Source: Halichoerus grypus (Eukaryota > Chordata > Mammalia > Carnivora > Phocidae). Taken from it: DNA of 64,000 nt. A program made the position numbers and the translations under genes. Positions within the stretch are counted from its first letter, which is position 1, and every line of letters starts with the position of its first letter. Under the pieces are notes generated by a model. That model did not search any database. It was not told where the DNA came from and saw nothing but the letters and a program-made list of their open reading frames with translations. The DNA lies in the NCBI RefSeq assembly GCF_964656455.1, contig NC_135719.1:70358283-70422282 (forward strand). The letters are read 5' to 3'. This document shows, in pieces, positions 21,302-33,333 of this stretch.

Positions 21302-21482
21302 TTTATTTATTTACTTGAGAGAGAGAAAGAGAGAGAGAGAGCACATGAAAGGAGGGAGGGTCAGAGGGAGAAGCAGACTCCCTGCTGAGCAGGGAGCCCG
21401 ATGCGGGACTCGATCCTGGGACTCCAGGATCATGACTGAGCCGAAGGCAGTCGCTTAACCAACTGAGCCACCCAGGCGCCCA
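21275..21482 (-). repeat. CAN SINE (antisense)
   Basis: Perfect 16-bp duplication tgaaagacctaggttt at 21259-21274 and 21483-21498. Confidence 0.97.
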
Positions 21483-21513
21483 TGAAAGACCTAGGTTTAA
21501 GAACAGTCACAAC

Positions 21514-21709
21514 GGGGCGCCTGGGTGGCTCAGTTGGTTAAGCGACTGCCTTCGGCTCAGGTCATGATCCTGGAGTCCCGGGATCGAGTCCCACATCAGG
21601 CTCCCTGCTGAGCAGGGAGTCTGCTTCTCCCTCTGACCCTCCTCCCTCTCATGCTCTCTCCATCTCATTCTCTCTCTCGCAAATAAATAAAATCTTAAAA
21701 AAAAAAAAA
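21514..21709 (+). repeat. CAN SINE (sense), first of a same-site pair
   Basis: Full copy of the aagcgactgcc subtype. Preceded and followed by aagaacagtcacaac. Confidence 0.97.
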
Positions 21710-21724
21710 AAGAACAGTCACAAC

Positions 21725-21938
21725 GGGGGGCGCCTGGGTGGCTCAGTTGGTTAAGCAACTGCCTTCGGCTCAGGTCATGATCCTGGAGTCCCGGGATCGA
21801 GTCCCACGTCGGGTTCCCTGCTCAGCGGGGGGTCTGCTTCTCCCTCTGACCCTCTTCCCTCTCGTGCTCTCTGTCTCTTATTCTCTCTCTCTCAAATAAA
21901 TAAATAAAATCTTAAAAAAAAAAAAACTTTAAAAAAAA
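21725..21938 (+). repeat. CAN SINE (sense), second of a same-site pair
   Basis: Nearly identical subtype to the previous copy. Starts right after the second aagaacagtcacaac and is followed by a third, slightly altered copy (acagtcacaac at 21939). Confidence 0.97.
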
Positions 21939-21949
21939 ACAGTCACAAC

Positions 21950-22495
21950 GATATAGATGCAACTAAGAGAAATGGGAATTACTTATTATACATTAAATTC
22001 TTGCTTCCTGTTAAATATTGGAGAGTTAGGGAAGATACTCTTCTTTATCAAAGGAATAGTTCAGCACAGCGTATGTTATGTGAGCTTTTAGTATCTACCT
22101 TAGCCTGGGTACTGGAAGATCACAAAGAAATACTTTTAAGGCCATGGCTGGAAGTTGGATCCTAGTTTGAGCTGCAAAGGAGAAAGTGTACCAGGATCTT
22201 TTGGAGTAAATCTGGGTGGCCTTGGAACACCTCAGACTTCCATGAGAATCCTGATAAGGTTATGACATTTGTGTTAGATGGAATTTGTACCTTTATTTGG
22301 TATAGAGTTGCAAATGGAGCCACTTAGCTTGATTACATATTATTTGCATTGCCCTCTGCAGACTGATTTTTTTAAATATCCTTGCAAACTGATAAAGAAT
22401 AAAACCAAGCAAAGAATGATTAACAATTTTTTATATAGAAATTTTTAATTTTCATTAAGTCAGTTTATCAGTATTTTCTCTTATGGTTAGTGCTT
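21950..22495. other. intron 1 stretch, nothing recognised
   Basis: Intronic sequence with no repeat family or gene signal that I can support. Confidence 0.5.
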
Positions 22496-22519
22496 TCTGT
22501 GTCCTAAGAAAATTTTTAT

Positions 22520-22711
22520 TTATTTATTTTTTTTTATTTTTTTAAAGATTTTTATTTATTCATGAGAGACAGAGAGAGAGAGAGAGAGAGGCAGAGGGAG
22601 AAGCAAGCTCCCAAGGAGCAGGGAGCCCGATGCGGGACTTGATCCCAGGACCCTGGGATCGTGACCTGAGCCGAAGGCAGACGCTTAACCATCTGAGCCA
22701 CCCAGGCGCCC
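22520..22711 (-). repeat. CAN SINE, catgagagacagagag subtype (antisense)
   Basis: Sits inside the duplication/T-tract of the next SINE: aagaaaattttt before it, aagaaattttttt after it. Confidence 0.95.
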
Positions 22712-22719
22712 AAGAAATT

Positions 22720-22924
22720 TTTTTTTTAAAGATTTTATTTATTTATTTATTTTGGAGAGAGAGAGAGAATAAGAGCAGGGGGGAGAGGCAGAGAGAGAAT
22801 CCCCAGCAGACTCCCAGTTGAATGTGGATCCCAACGCAGTGCTCATTCTCATGACCCTGAGATCGTGACCTGAGCTGAAACCAAGAGTTGGACCCTTAAC
22901 CATCTGAGCCACCCACGCCACCCC
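22720..22924 (-). repeat. CAN SINE, older subfamily (antisense)
   Basis: Its outer duplication ctgtgtcctaagaaa lies at 22497 and 22924, so it landed first and the copy at 22520 came later. Confidence 0.94.
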
Positions 22925-22929
22925 TGTGT

Positions 22930-23727
22930 CCTAAGAAATTTTTACCTGCTCCAACTCAAAGATATGTTCTTAATGTTTTCTTTTAGAAGCTTTATCATCT
23001 TAGCTTTACATTTAAGTCTGTGATTAATCTTTCACTTCATTTTTGTATATGGTATAAGGTAGGGGTTTGAGGTTCACTCCCCCAAGCCCCCAAATATGGG
23101 TTTCCAATTGTTTCAGCACCATTTCTTGGAAAAAGTTTTCTTTCCCTATTGGATTGTTTCTCAAGAATCGGTGTGACTATGTAAGTGTGGGTCTTTTTCT
23201 GGACTCTGTTCTGCACCGTTGGTTTGTCTGTCCTTAGGCCAGTGCAGTGTACCATCTTGATTACTGTAACTTTTAGCAAGTCTTGTAATCAGATAGTGTG
23301 AACTCCCAGTTTTGCTCATCCTTTTCTTTTTTTTTTTAAAGATTGTATTTATTTATTTGAGAGAGAAAATGAGATAGAGAGAGAGAGAGCATGAGATGGG
23401 GGAGGGTCAGAGGGAGAAGCAGACTCCCTGCTGAGCAGGGAGCCCGATGCGGGACTTGATCCTGGGACTCCAGGATCATGACCTGAGCCGAAGGCAGTCG
23501 CTCAGCCAACTGAGCCACCCTGGCGCCCTTGCTCATCCTTTTCAAACTTGTTTGGACTGTTTTGCTTTTCCATATAAATTTTAGGCTGAGCTTGTCAGTT
23601 TCTTCAAAAACCCTCTGGGATTGGATTGGAAATCTATAGATAAGAGAGGCTATATAGGAGAGAATTAACATCTTAATAATAATGAGTATTCCAGTCCTGA
23701 ACATGTAGTAATAGTAACATATGTCTG
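22930..23727 (-). repeat. L1 ORF2 fragment, antisense part of a broken L1
   Basis: Minus-strand translation gives degenerate ORF2 (a KATVIK-like segment, then FETDKLSLKFIWKSK). A SINE interrupts it at 23330. It meets a sense L1 fragment at about 23727. Confidence 0.8.
23330..23528 (-). repeat. CAN SINE (antisense)
   Basis: Perfect 15-bp duplication ttgctcatccttttc before and after, inside L1. Confidence 0.97.
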
Positions 23728-24780
23728 ACAAAGGAATTATATCTATAATATATTAAAGGACTTCTATAACTCAATTGTAAAAAGACTACAGCTTTTTCAA
23801 ATGTGGTCAAAAAACTTTAACAGGTATTTCGTAAAGGGAGTTATATAAATGGCCAATAAGCGTGTGAAAAGGTGCTCATCAGTCATCAGGGATGTACAAA
23901 TTAAGATCACAGTGAGATACCATTTTAACACCAAGTGTTGGCAGAGATGAGAAGCAACTAGAACTGCTGTTCATTGTTGATGGGAATGTAAAATAGTAGA
24001 ACCGTTTTGGAAAATTGTTTGGTGGTTTGTTATAAGGTTAAACACATATCTACCTGTGGCCTAGCAGTTCCATTCCCAGGAATTTACCCAAAATGAAATG
24101 AAAACCCAAATATCCATCAATAGGTGAATAAATAAACTGGTTATATTCATTATTTTTTTTAAAGATTTATTTATTTTATTTATTTGACAAAGACACAGCG
24201 AGAGAGGGAACACAAGCAGGGGGAGTTGGAGAGGGAGAAGCAGGTCTCTTGCTGAGCAGGGAGCCCAGCGTGGGGCTCGATCCCTGGACCCTGGGACCAT
24301 GACCTGAGGCGAAGGCAGAAGCTTAACAACTGAGCCCCCCAGGTGCTTGGTTATATTCATTCTTATAATGGAATCTGATTCAGTAACAAAAGGTAGTGAA
24401 TTCCTGATGCATACAGTAATATGGATGAATCTCAAAAACATGCTTAAAAAAAAGAATCCAGACACAAAAGTGTATGTGCAATATGATTCCCTTTTTCTAA
24501 ATATCTAAAGCCTACTAGAAATTAATCAATCTGTGATGATCGAATTCAGGACAGTGATTGACTCTAGGGTAGGAGCAATTGACTGGGAAGAAACACAAGC
24601 CTGAGAGAATTTTCTGGGGTAGTGAGCTATTCTTATTTATCTTGATAGGGATATAAATTAGATATGTGTATGCATATGTCAAAACTCATCAAACTATATA
24701 TTTAATATTTGTTTCAATATATAAGTTATACCTCAATTTAAAAATGTTCATAATTTTTCATTTGAAAAAAATTCAGGCAG
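23728..24780 (+). repeat. L1 ORF2 end / 3' UTR, sense part of a broken L1
   Basis: tggccaataagcgtgtgaaa, ggtgctcatcagtcatcagg, gagataccattttaacacca and tccatcaataggtgaataaa in sense, then 3' UTR. A SINE interrupts it at 24154. Confidence 0.85.
24154..24346 (-). repeat. CAN SINE (antisense)
   Basis: Duplication tggttatattcatt on both sides, inside L1. Confidence 0.95.
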
Positions 24781-24938
24781 TACATGGTAAGAATTTTGCA
24801 AAATACTGGAATTAAAAAATAGAAAACAGAGGTCCCTCTTAGTCCAATTCCCAGAAACAAACACCATAAGTTGTTTGGGATGTAACTTTTTAGAGATTTT
24901 CTAGTCTTACAGTGTAATGGTTAAAGATGAGGGCTTGG

Positions 24939-25028
24939 GGCGAGCTCTCCCTCCGCTCAGTGGCAAGTCCGCTTCTCTCTCTCCCTCTGTGATCTCTCTC
25001 GCTCTCTGACAAATAAATAAAATCTTTA
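24939..25028 (+). repeat. 5'-truncated CAN SINE, first unit of a dimer
   Basis: Begins in the CT-rich region and ends in aaataaataaaatctttagg, running directly into the next SINE. Shares the unusual ctcagtggcaagtc and tgtgat-tctct variants with it. Confidence 0.9.
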
Positions 25029-25220
25029 GGGGCGCCTGGTTAGCTCATTCAGTTAAGCTTCTGCCTTCAGCTCTGGTCATGATCTCGGGGTCCTGGGATC
25101 AAGCCCCGCATCGGGCTTTCCACTCAGTGGCAAGTCTGCTTATCCCTCTCCCTCTCCCCCTCCCTTTGTGATTTCTCTGGCTTTCTCTCAAAATAAATAA
25201 ATAAAATCTTTAAAATAAAA
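25029..25220 (+). repeat. CAN SINE, second unit of a dimer
   Basis: Full-length second unit. One duplication, gatgagggcttggg, flanks the pair (24925-24938 and 25221-25234), so both units arrived together or the first arose by duplication. Confidence 0.93.
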
Positions 25221-25355
25221 TGATGAGGGCTTGGGAGTCAGATTGTCTGGATTCAAATCCACATTCCCTGTTAAATTGTATGACCTTGAGCAAGTTACTT
25301 AAAATATGTAAATAACATGGTTCCTCATCTGTAAATGGGATAATAGTAACAATCT

Positions 25356-25429
25356 TTTTATTTTTTTCTTTTTTAAAAATTTAAATTCAATTAGCATAAT
25401 CACTTTAATTTAAATTCAATTAATTAACA
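25356..25429 (-). mobile_element. very short 5'-truncated L1 insertion
   Basis: 74 bp of antisense L1-like AT-rich 3' end (poly-T, then taaattcaatta repeats) between perfect 15-bp duplications taatagtaacaatct at 25341-25355 and 25430-25444. Confidence 0.7.
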
Positions 25430-25690
25430 TAATAGTAACAATCTCTTTAAACAGAAAATTATTGGGCACGTTCTGTTCTTAGAGGTCTTACACTACTGCT
25501 CAAATTTTGTAAGAACCCTTTGTATGACATTTAAATTGGTAAACTGTTGTAAACATTTTTCACAATTTACCATCTTTTTTTTTTTTATCTTTATTGTTTT
25601 GTCCCGTGCAGAAATAATAACATTTTTAACATGTTTATTGAGATACAATCCCAAGTCTGTAAAATTCACCCATTTAAAGTATATATGGTT

Positions 25691-25884
25691 GGGGCGTCTG
25701 GGTGGCTCAGTCAGTTAAGTGTCTGCCTTTGGCTCAGGTCATGATCCCAGGGTTGTGGGATCGAGCCCCACATTGGGCTCCCTGTTCAGCAGGGGAGCCT
25801 GCTTCTCCCTCTCCCACTGACTGCCAGTCCCCCTGCTTGCGTTCTCTGGCAAATAAATAAATAAATAAAATATAAATAAAAAGG
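25691..25884 (+). repeat. CAN SINE (sense)
   Basis: Duplication aaagtatatatggtt on both sides, inside L1. Confidence 0.96.
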
Positions 25885-27521
25885 TAAAGTATATATGGTT
25901 TTAGTATATTCATTGTTTTTAGTATATTCAGAGTTACCACAACCACCACAGTCTAAGTTTAAAACATTTCCATCATCCCAAAAAGGAACCCCTACCTATT
26001 AGCAGTCACTACGCATCCTGCCCCTGCGCAGTGCCACAGTCTGCACCCCCCCCCGCCCCTATGCAACCACTGATCTACTGTGGAGTTGCCTTTTTCTGGT
26101 TATTTCTTATAAATGGTATCTTACAATATGAGGCCTTGGTTGAGTAGCTTATTTACCTAGCATAATGTTTTCAGGGTTCATCCATGTTAGCATCAATCAG
26201 TATTTTGTTCCCTTTTAGTTGCCAAGAAATATTCCATTATGTTCATATATCACATTCTATCCATTCATCATTTGATGGACATTTAGGTTGTTTCCACCTT
26301 TTGGCTATTGTGAATGTTGCTATGAAGATTCATGTCTAAGTTTTTTTGTGGACTTAACATTTCCATTTGTCTTGGATAGTATACCTAGAAATTACCTATG
26401 GTAACTTTATGTTTAACCTTTTGAGGAACTGCCAAACTTTTCCAAAATGGCTACACCATTTTACATTTCCGCCAGAAGTATAGGAGGGTTCCAATTTCTC
26501 CACATCCTTGTCAGCTCTTCTTATCTTTATTAAAATCCATACTAGTAAGTGCTAAGCATTATCTCACTGTGTTTTTGATTTACATTTCCCTATGGCTAAT
26601 GATATTAAAAATTCTTTTCATCTCCTTGGAGAAATGTTTATTCACATTCTTTGGCCATTTAAAAATTAGGTTACTTGCCATTTTATTATTGAGTTTTAAA
26701 AAAATACATTTGGGATATCAGTACCTTATCGATAGGTGATTTGGAAATCTTTCCTCCCAGTTGTTGGTTTTCAGTTTCTTGATAGCTTTGTTTATAGCAC
26801 TGAAGTTAATTTTGATGAAGTCCAATATATCTATTTAACTTTTTGTTGTTTTTGCTATTGGTATAATAATGCTTAAGAAACCATTACCTTATTCAAGGTC
26901 ATGAAGATTTACCTCTCTGTTTTCTTCTAAGAGTTTTACAGTTTTAGCTCTTAAATTTACATCTGTGATCTCTTTACGGCTAATTGTTGTGTATAAAGAA
27001 GAGATCCACCTTCATTTTTTTGCATGTGACTATCTAGTTGTCACAGCACCATTTGTTGAGAAGGCTGTTCTACAGGCTTGTTGGTAATCAGTTGACTCTA
27101 AAGGTAAGGGCTTATTGTTTGGACTCTTAAGTTCTGTTCCATTGATCTATGTATCTAGCCTTACGTCCTAGCACACATCTTAACTACTGCAGCTGTGTAG
27201 TAAGTTTTGAAATTGGGAGTTTGAGTCCTCCAGTTTTGTTCTTCATTGTCAAGATTGTTTTGGCTCTCCTAGGGCCCTTGCCCTTCCATGTGAATTTTAG
27301 GATCAGCTTGTCTATTTCTGTAAAAAAAAAGCCAGCTTGAATTTTGATAGGTGTTACATTTAATCTATATACCATTACCTTCTTCAGAATATTAAATCAT
27401 TTGATCCAAGAAACATAGAATGGCTTCTCATTTATGTAGTTCTTTAATTTTTTTCAATAATGTCTTGTTTTCAGTATATATGTCTTGCAGTTCTTTGGTT
27501 AAATTTATTGCAAAGTATTTT

Positions 27522-27544
27522 CTTTCTTTATTTTTCTTTCTTTC

Positions 27545-27604
<60 letters not shown>

Positions 27605-27638
27605 TTTCTTCCTTCCTTCCTTCCTTCTTTCTTTCTTA
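27522..27638. repeat. (TTTC)n/(TTCC)n microsatellite
   Basis: Long pyrimidine tetranucleotide tract in the antisense L1. The pure TTTC run is about 60 bp, then TTCC units. The opposite-strand KERKKERK open frame is an artefact of it. Confidence 0.95.
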
Positions 27639-28699
27639 GTATTTTGTTCTTTTTTGATGCTATTGTAAATGGAATTATTTTCTTCATTTTATTTTCAGAT
27701 TGTTCATTGCTAGTATGTAGAAATACTGATTTTTGTATATTGGTCTTATAGCCTGCAAGATTACTGAGCTTATTTGTTAGTTATAATCATTTTTTAGTGC
27801 ATTCTTTAGGATTACCTATCTATATATAGGAATCTATAAATAATAGTTTTGCTTCTTTCCAATCTGGGTGATGTTTATTTTAATTTGTTTTGTTTTGCTT
27901 TCTTAATTACTCTGGCTAGAACTTTAAGTACAGTTTTGAATATGAGTTAAGAAAGTAGACAACCTTGTCTTATTCCTGATTTTAAGGGGGATAGCGTTCT
28001 TTCACCATTAGAATGATGTTGTGTTTTGTAAGTGCTCTTTATCAGATTGAGGGAGTTCCCTTTGACTTCTAGTTTGTTGAGTGCTTTTATTTTGAAATGG
28101 TACTGGGTTCTGTCATTTTTCTATGTTAATTGAGATGCTCAAGTGGTTTTTATCCTTTGTTCTATTAATGTGGTATAGTACATTGATTCATTTGCAGATG
28201 TTCTACAAACCTTCCATTCCTAGGATAAATTCTACTTGTTAATGGTGTATAATTCTTTTTATATGTTGCTAGATTTAGTTGTTAATATTTTATTGAGGAT
28301 TTTTGTTTCTATAAGGGATATTAGCCTGTAGTTTCCTTGTGATGTCTTTGGGTGGCTTTGGAATCAGGGTGATGTCGGCCAGATAAAATGATGTGGCAGT
28401 TGTTCTTCTTCTGTGATCAGGAAGAGTTTGTGAAGGATTGGTATTAATTCTACTTTAAATGTTTGATAAAATTTACCAGTGGAGCCATTTGGCCTGGGCT
28501 TTTTTTTTTTAGTGGGAAGTTGGAAACATTAAATTTTATATGATCATCAGACTACTTATTTTTTGTTCTTTTGGTCATAAATACATAGAAGGATCTTCCA
28601 TATCCTAACCTGCTGTTTCTTCATCAAAGGTGTAGATATTTATAACTAACGTAGACATTAGGATTGACCAATTCCTTATATGACATTTAACATGGTCTT

Positions 28700-28915
28700 A
28701 TACTCATAAATATTCATTTTTTCCTGAACTCCCATGGCACTTTATCTGTACATTCTTTAAGTGACTTCCCAAGTATGCTTTTTATTGTTATTTATGTTTG
28801 AGTCTTACCTCCTCTATTAAACTGAATTCTCCGAAGGAAATACCTCTGTCTACACTGTGCTTAGAGTTCAGCAATTGAATGGCTGAGTGAATGAAATGTT
28901 ACTCTAGTGTTCTTG
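28700..28915 (+). repeat. L2 3'-end remnant
   Basis: atggcactttatctgtacat, ccgaaggaaatacctctgtc, gcaattgaatggctgagtga resemble a diverged L2 3' end. Confidence 0.45.
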
Positions 28916-29220
28916 TGAAAATTACATATCACTTTTTGGTATTATTTCCATCTGTTAAGATATTATGAAGTTCATTTATTTGGCCTGGTCCTGCTATTTG
29001 TGCTACAGTCCTGCAAATTATCAGTGTAACCTGTTGATCTGATTCAGGAGATCACGTTCAGTCATAATGGGTTTGGGCTACAGAGTGTCTGTTAAAGGGG
29101 AGCAGAGGTGAGAAATTGTTATTTTGTTCCCTTAATGTGTGGCCTTCTGTATAAGCTAGAGCCCATAACCTCCTACAGGCTATCTTTAGTCCTGCAAATG
29201 ATTTCAAGCTATGTAGTTTG

Positions 29221-29641
29221 GGGGTGCCTGGGTGGCTCAGTTGGTTAAGCGTCTGCCTTGGCTCAGGTCATGGTCTCAGGGTTCTGGGATCCAGTCCCGC
29301 ATTGGGCTCCCTGCTTCTCCCTCTCCCGGTACCCCTCTCTTGCCGCCCCCGCCCCGCTTGTCCTCACTCTCCCCTCCCCAAATAAATAAATAAAATCTTT
29401 TTTTTTTTTTAAGATTTTATTTATTTATTTGACAGAGAGAGACACAGAGAGAGAGGGAATGCAAGCAGGGGGAGTGGGAGAGGGAGAAGCAGGCTCCCCG
29501 CAGAGCAGGGAGCCCGATGCGGGGCTGGATCCCAAGACCCTGGGATCATGACCTGAGCCGAAGGCCGACGCTTAACAACTGAGCCACCCAGGCGCCCCTA
29601 AATAAATAAAATCTTAAAAAAATAAAAATGTACATTTTAAA
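29221..29641 (+). repeat. CAN SINE (sense), carrying a nested SINE
   Basis: Body at 29221-29400, tail resumed at 29599-29641. Outer duplication aagctatgtagtttg at 29206-29220 and 29643-29657. Confidence 0.95.
29401..29598 (-). repeat. CAN SINE nested in a SINE tail
   Basis: Antisense copy with duplication aaataaataaaatctt, which is the host SINE tail itself. Confidence 0.95.
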
Positions 29642-29657
29642 AAAGCTATGTAGTTTG

Positions 29658-30634
29658 TAAGAGCTATACTTTCATTCAGGTTTTTCTGTATTAGTCTTGG
29701 CAAGTTTAAGAATTACTTCTTAAAGGCATATATAATTGAACTCTTTTTAGATACTTGACTGAATCAGTGATGCTCCATCTGTTCGTCTCTGAGCTACTTT
29801 GATAGGTATTTTGCCAAAAAATGGTCAGATAAGTTTGGAATTCCTCTTGGAGAGGGACTCTGAGTACATTAACATATTGAAGACTAAAAAATCTTAGGCC
29901 TAATGTTAATGGCCTTTAATATTTTTTAATATTAATGAACATTTGTTAATATCTTGATCTAGTATTCAGAGAGGCAGACTTTGGGAAATGCTTCTATAAA
30001 TGATTGGTATGAAACCAATTTTGGGCAGTGTCTATAAAGAGAATCAGAAGTGAAAATAGTTAAGTGTGGAAAATTTAAATGTGTAGGTCTTAGGACAAAT
30101 ACTTGTTAATGGCCATTATTGTAATTGTAGTACTTTATGAGATGGTCATTATATGTCACGTTCTTACCATTGCTGTTAGGGAAAAAGATTAAAAGTCACC
30201 CCCTCTCTATTTAAAAATAAAAAAAATTTTTTTTTTAAACCAAACCAGAAACTGTTTAGGCTACCATTTGAACAATGCTTCCTAGCTCATCTCCATCCAG
30301 ACATAGGGCTGCTTTCTCTCCAAGTAATTTTAATTATCTTTGTTAGGCTTTTCATTTGAAAGAAGATGAAAATCCTATCCTTGGGTAAGAATTGGCAGTT
30401 GGCGCAGGTATCCTTCAGATTCTTGTCTAGAAGTAGTACCTTGATCTCCTCTTACCTCCCAGTATTTTTCTAAAGCTTGGCAAGTTTTTATGTAGGATTG
30501 CCTGAAAGATTTTCAGTATATGCATTCTCCTGTTCAGCAAGTATGGATAATGAATGAGTGAACCCATTCTGCTTAACTTTCTGTTATCTGAGTTTTGTAT
30601 CTTTTCATTTGTTTTATTTAAACTTTCATCCCCA
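29658..30634. other. intron 1 stretch, nothing recognised
   Basis: AT-rich intronic sequence without recognisable repeats or exons. Confidence 0.5.
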
Positions 30635-30836
30635 GGGGTGCCTGGGTGGCTCAGTCGTTGGGCGTCTGCCTTCGGCTCAGGTCATGGTCCCAGGGTCCTG
30701 GGATCTAGCCCCGCATCGGGCTCCCTGCTCTGCGGGAAGCCTGCTTCTCCCTCTCCCACTCTCCCTGCTTGTGTTCCCTCTCTCACTGTATCTCTTTCTG
30801 CCAAATAAATCAATAAAATATTTAAAAAAAAAAAAA
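30635..30836 (+). repeat. CAN SINE (sense)
   Basis: Duplication aaactttcatcccca / aaactttcattccca. Confidence 0.96.
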
Positions 30837-31059
30837 AAACTTTCATTCCCAAATCATGTGTCCAGGATAGAAATAGAGCCCTATGGTCATGGACTATATA
30901 GATTGTCTTTATGTAGGATGTAACATTAGAACTAGAGTTTTATAGCCTTGACCTTTGACACTATGCATAAAAAAGCAAATTAATATGGTTATTTGTAAAT
31001 ATCAGAACCAAATAGATTGATGAGATAGGGACTCTTTGCTCAAATAGTATATAGTTTAG

Positions 31060-33320
31060 TAAGGGAGATAAGGCATGCATGTATACAGTAAGTAGACTGT
31101 AAGATCATATAAGTGCCAGGCTTTCTATAAATAACCATTTAGAACTTCAGAGAAGAGAGAGAATAGTCTTAGCTAGGAATAATCTAAAAGTATTTCCTGC
31201 AATGGGGTGTTTCGTTTTGTCTTTGAAGGATTTTGGTTTAACTTGGTAAGACTTCTTATAGAAACATTATTCATAAGACAAGGGCAAGACAGCTTCCATA
31301 AAGACATAGCAGTAACTAGAGAGTGAAAAGCAGTCAGTCCAGGATCACACATGGACACAGGTGGGGAAATACGATGTATCTGAGTCTAATTCAGAAGCAG
31401 ACACTTTACTTTACCATGGATATCAAACTGTCATCAGGGCTGCTGAGGTATGATCAAAGTCCAGTTGAGGATTACCGGGATTAAAGAGACAGAGTTCGGG
31501 GTATGGACCAGGGTATGGACCTAACAACATATATTAATAGTCCTTCCATCCTTTGAAATTGGCAGTATGACCCTGTGTTCAGATGAATTTTAAAGAGCTC
31601 TTCACTTGAAGATTAGGGTGGGTCTGACAGGAAGTTAAGAGACATCTTCAAGGTATTAATTTATCTGGAGTGTAGGGAGATAGTAAAAGATTAAATTGGA
31701 AAGGTAACTTGGAGCCAGATGATAAAGGTCTTGAATTGCAGAGGAATTTAGACTTTATTGAATTTTGGAAGCGAATTGGAAAGCAGTGAAGGGATAACAT
31801 AATCAGAGTGATGTTTTGGGAATACTGATCTGACAGTAGCTGCAAGGATGGATTAAAGTGAGAAGGACCTAGAGGTGGGAAGCCAAATTAGGAAGCAGTA
31901 GTCTAGGGGTGAGATAAGAACCTTAATGAAAACATTAATAAGAGAAGGACAGATTCTAGACATCATCCCTAAAAGAAGAATTAACTAGACATTGAGACTG
32001 GTTGGGTGTAAAGAGAGAAGTAGAGAGGAATGTAAAAACCGATTCATAGATTTTGAGTATGAATAACTTTTGTATAAATAGGAAAGACAGATGAACTAGC
32101 TGCTATAGGGGCAGATGAGAAGTTTTGAGATTGAAGTGGTCAGTTGTATATCAAGGGTGGAATATCCAACAGGCATCTAGAAATGTAAATTGTGTACTTT
32201 GTAAAATGGAGGCCAGAAAGTCAGCCATACAGCAGTATTAATCCACGTTGGTAGTAGATGAGGTTTACTAAGGGGTAAGGATGGATGACAGAACTTTGGT
32301 GGACTCCACATTTAGAATAAAGAAATTTCCATTAAGGAGGTAAAGAAGAAATAGTCCACGAAGTTGTCAAAGACATGGAGAGTATCCAGAAGCAAGTGTC
32401 AGTCTATAATTTTGACTTCTGTTCATACATTTTGATAAACAGTGCTTTATCAGACAGAGTGGTTCTCTCATCCTTTTCAGACTCAACTCTCCCTTTTTTA
32501 TTATTTTATTTATTTATTTAAGATTTTGTTTATTCATTTGAGAGAGAGAGAGCATGAGCAGGGGGAAAGGGAGAAGCAGACTCTCCCCTGAGCAGGGAGC
32601 CCAATGTGGGCTCAGTCCCAGGACCTGGAGATCACGACCTGAGCTGAAGGAAGATGCTTAACCATCTGAGCCACCCAGATGCCCCCAACTCTCCCTTTTT
32701 AAAAAATATATATTTCATAGTGTTTTCTTTTTTATCCTGAAATGAAATCTACAGGTAATATTTTATACATAAATATGTATAAACATCTGTATATATAAAT
32801 TTAAAAAGCAGTATGATGCCCCAATTTAATATATTGGGGAAAAAATAAAATAATTCATAGTAACTTATGTATTTTAAAATGTGATTGCATGGGCCTGACC
32901 CACAGTGGATGACATAATGAAGTAGTTCTGTCTTTGCATCAGGATGTAGAATCACCTTGAGGGAAGAATTACAAACGTAGACTGATAAAATCCACTTGTA
33001 TTTGTGGCTCAAATACCACAAAGAATAAGAGAAGAAAAGAGGGAACTATAGTAGAATAGAATAGAGAGATTTGCTCCTCCTTAAGCCCTTCCAAGAAGAG
33101 GGGGAATGAGTTCAGAATTTTGAGGAAGAGGGGAAAATGTTTGAAATAATCTTTGTAGAGAATGAGAAACAATTGATAAGAGGTGGGTAAAAGGGTTTTT
33201 GAGAAATGTCATGTGCTCTGTTGAAGTTGGATAACAGCTGGTGGGTCAGGGTTCTCATGGCCCTGTCGTTCCCTTGTGGAAAGAAAGACAAGTGTAGGAA
33301 ATGAAAGTACAGGTTATTAG
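31060..33320 (+). repeat. ancient mammal-wide repeat, family not named
   Basis: Purine-rich old interspersed sequence (agatgataaaggtcttgaat, aggaatttagactttattga, ggaagcagtagtctaggggt, cagttgtatatcaagggtgg) of a type seen at many mammalian loci. A related block is at 40840-41330. I cannot assign the family by eye. A SINE lies at 32500. Confidence 0.4.
32500..32684 (-). repeat. CAN SINE (antisense)
   Basis: Duplication caactctccctttttt / caactctccctttttaa. Confidence 0.94.
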
Positions 33321-33333
33321 AGAAACAGCTTTT

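Larger units (their letters stand above)
24900..25470 (+). repeat. MIR element, interrupted by a SINE dimer and a tiny L1
   Basis: gggcttgggagtcagattgt, gattcaaatccacattccct, ccttgagcaagttacttaaa, ctcatctgtaaatgggataa in MIR order. Confidence 0.75.
25600..28610 (-). repeat. long antisense L1 (3' UTR and ORF2)
   Basis: About 2.8 kb of old L1 in reverse: tgtttattgagatacaatcc, taggttgtttccaccttttg, gtttaaccttttgaggaact, ccagaagtataggagggttc, agttgttggttttcagtttc, with the ORF2 segments FTEIDKLILKFTWKGKG on the minus strand near 27320. A SINE and a TTTC repeat interrupt it. Confidence 0.9.

Noticed and set aside
27505..27687. Lys/Glu/Arg-rich minus frame
   Set aside because: Translation of a TTTC microsatellite.
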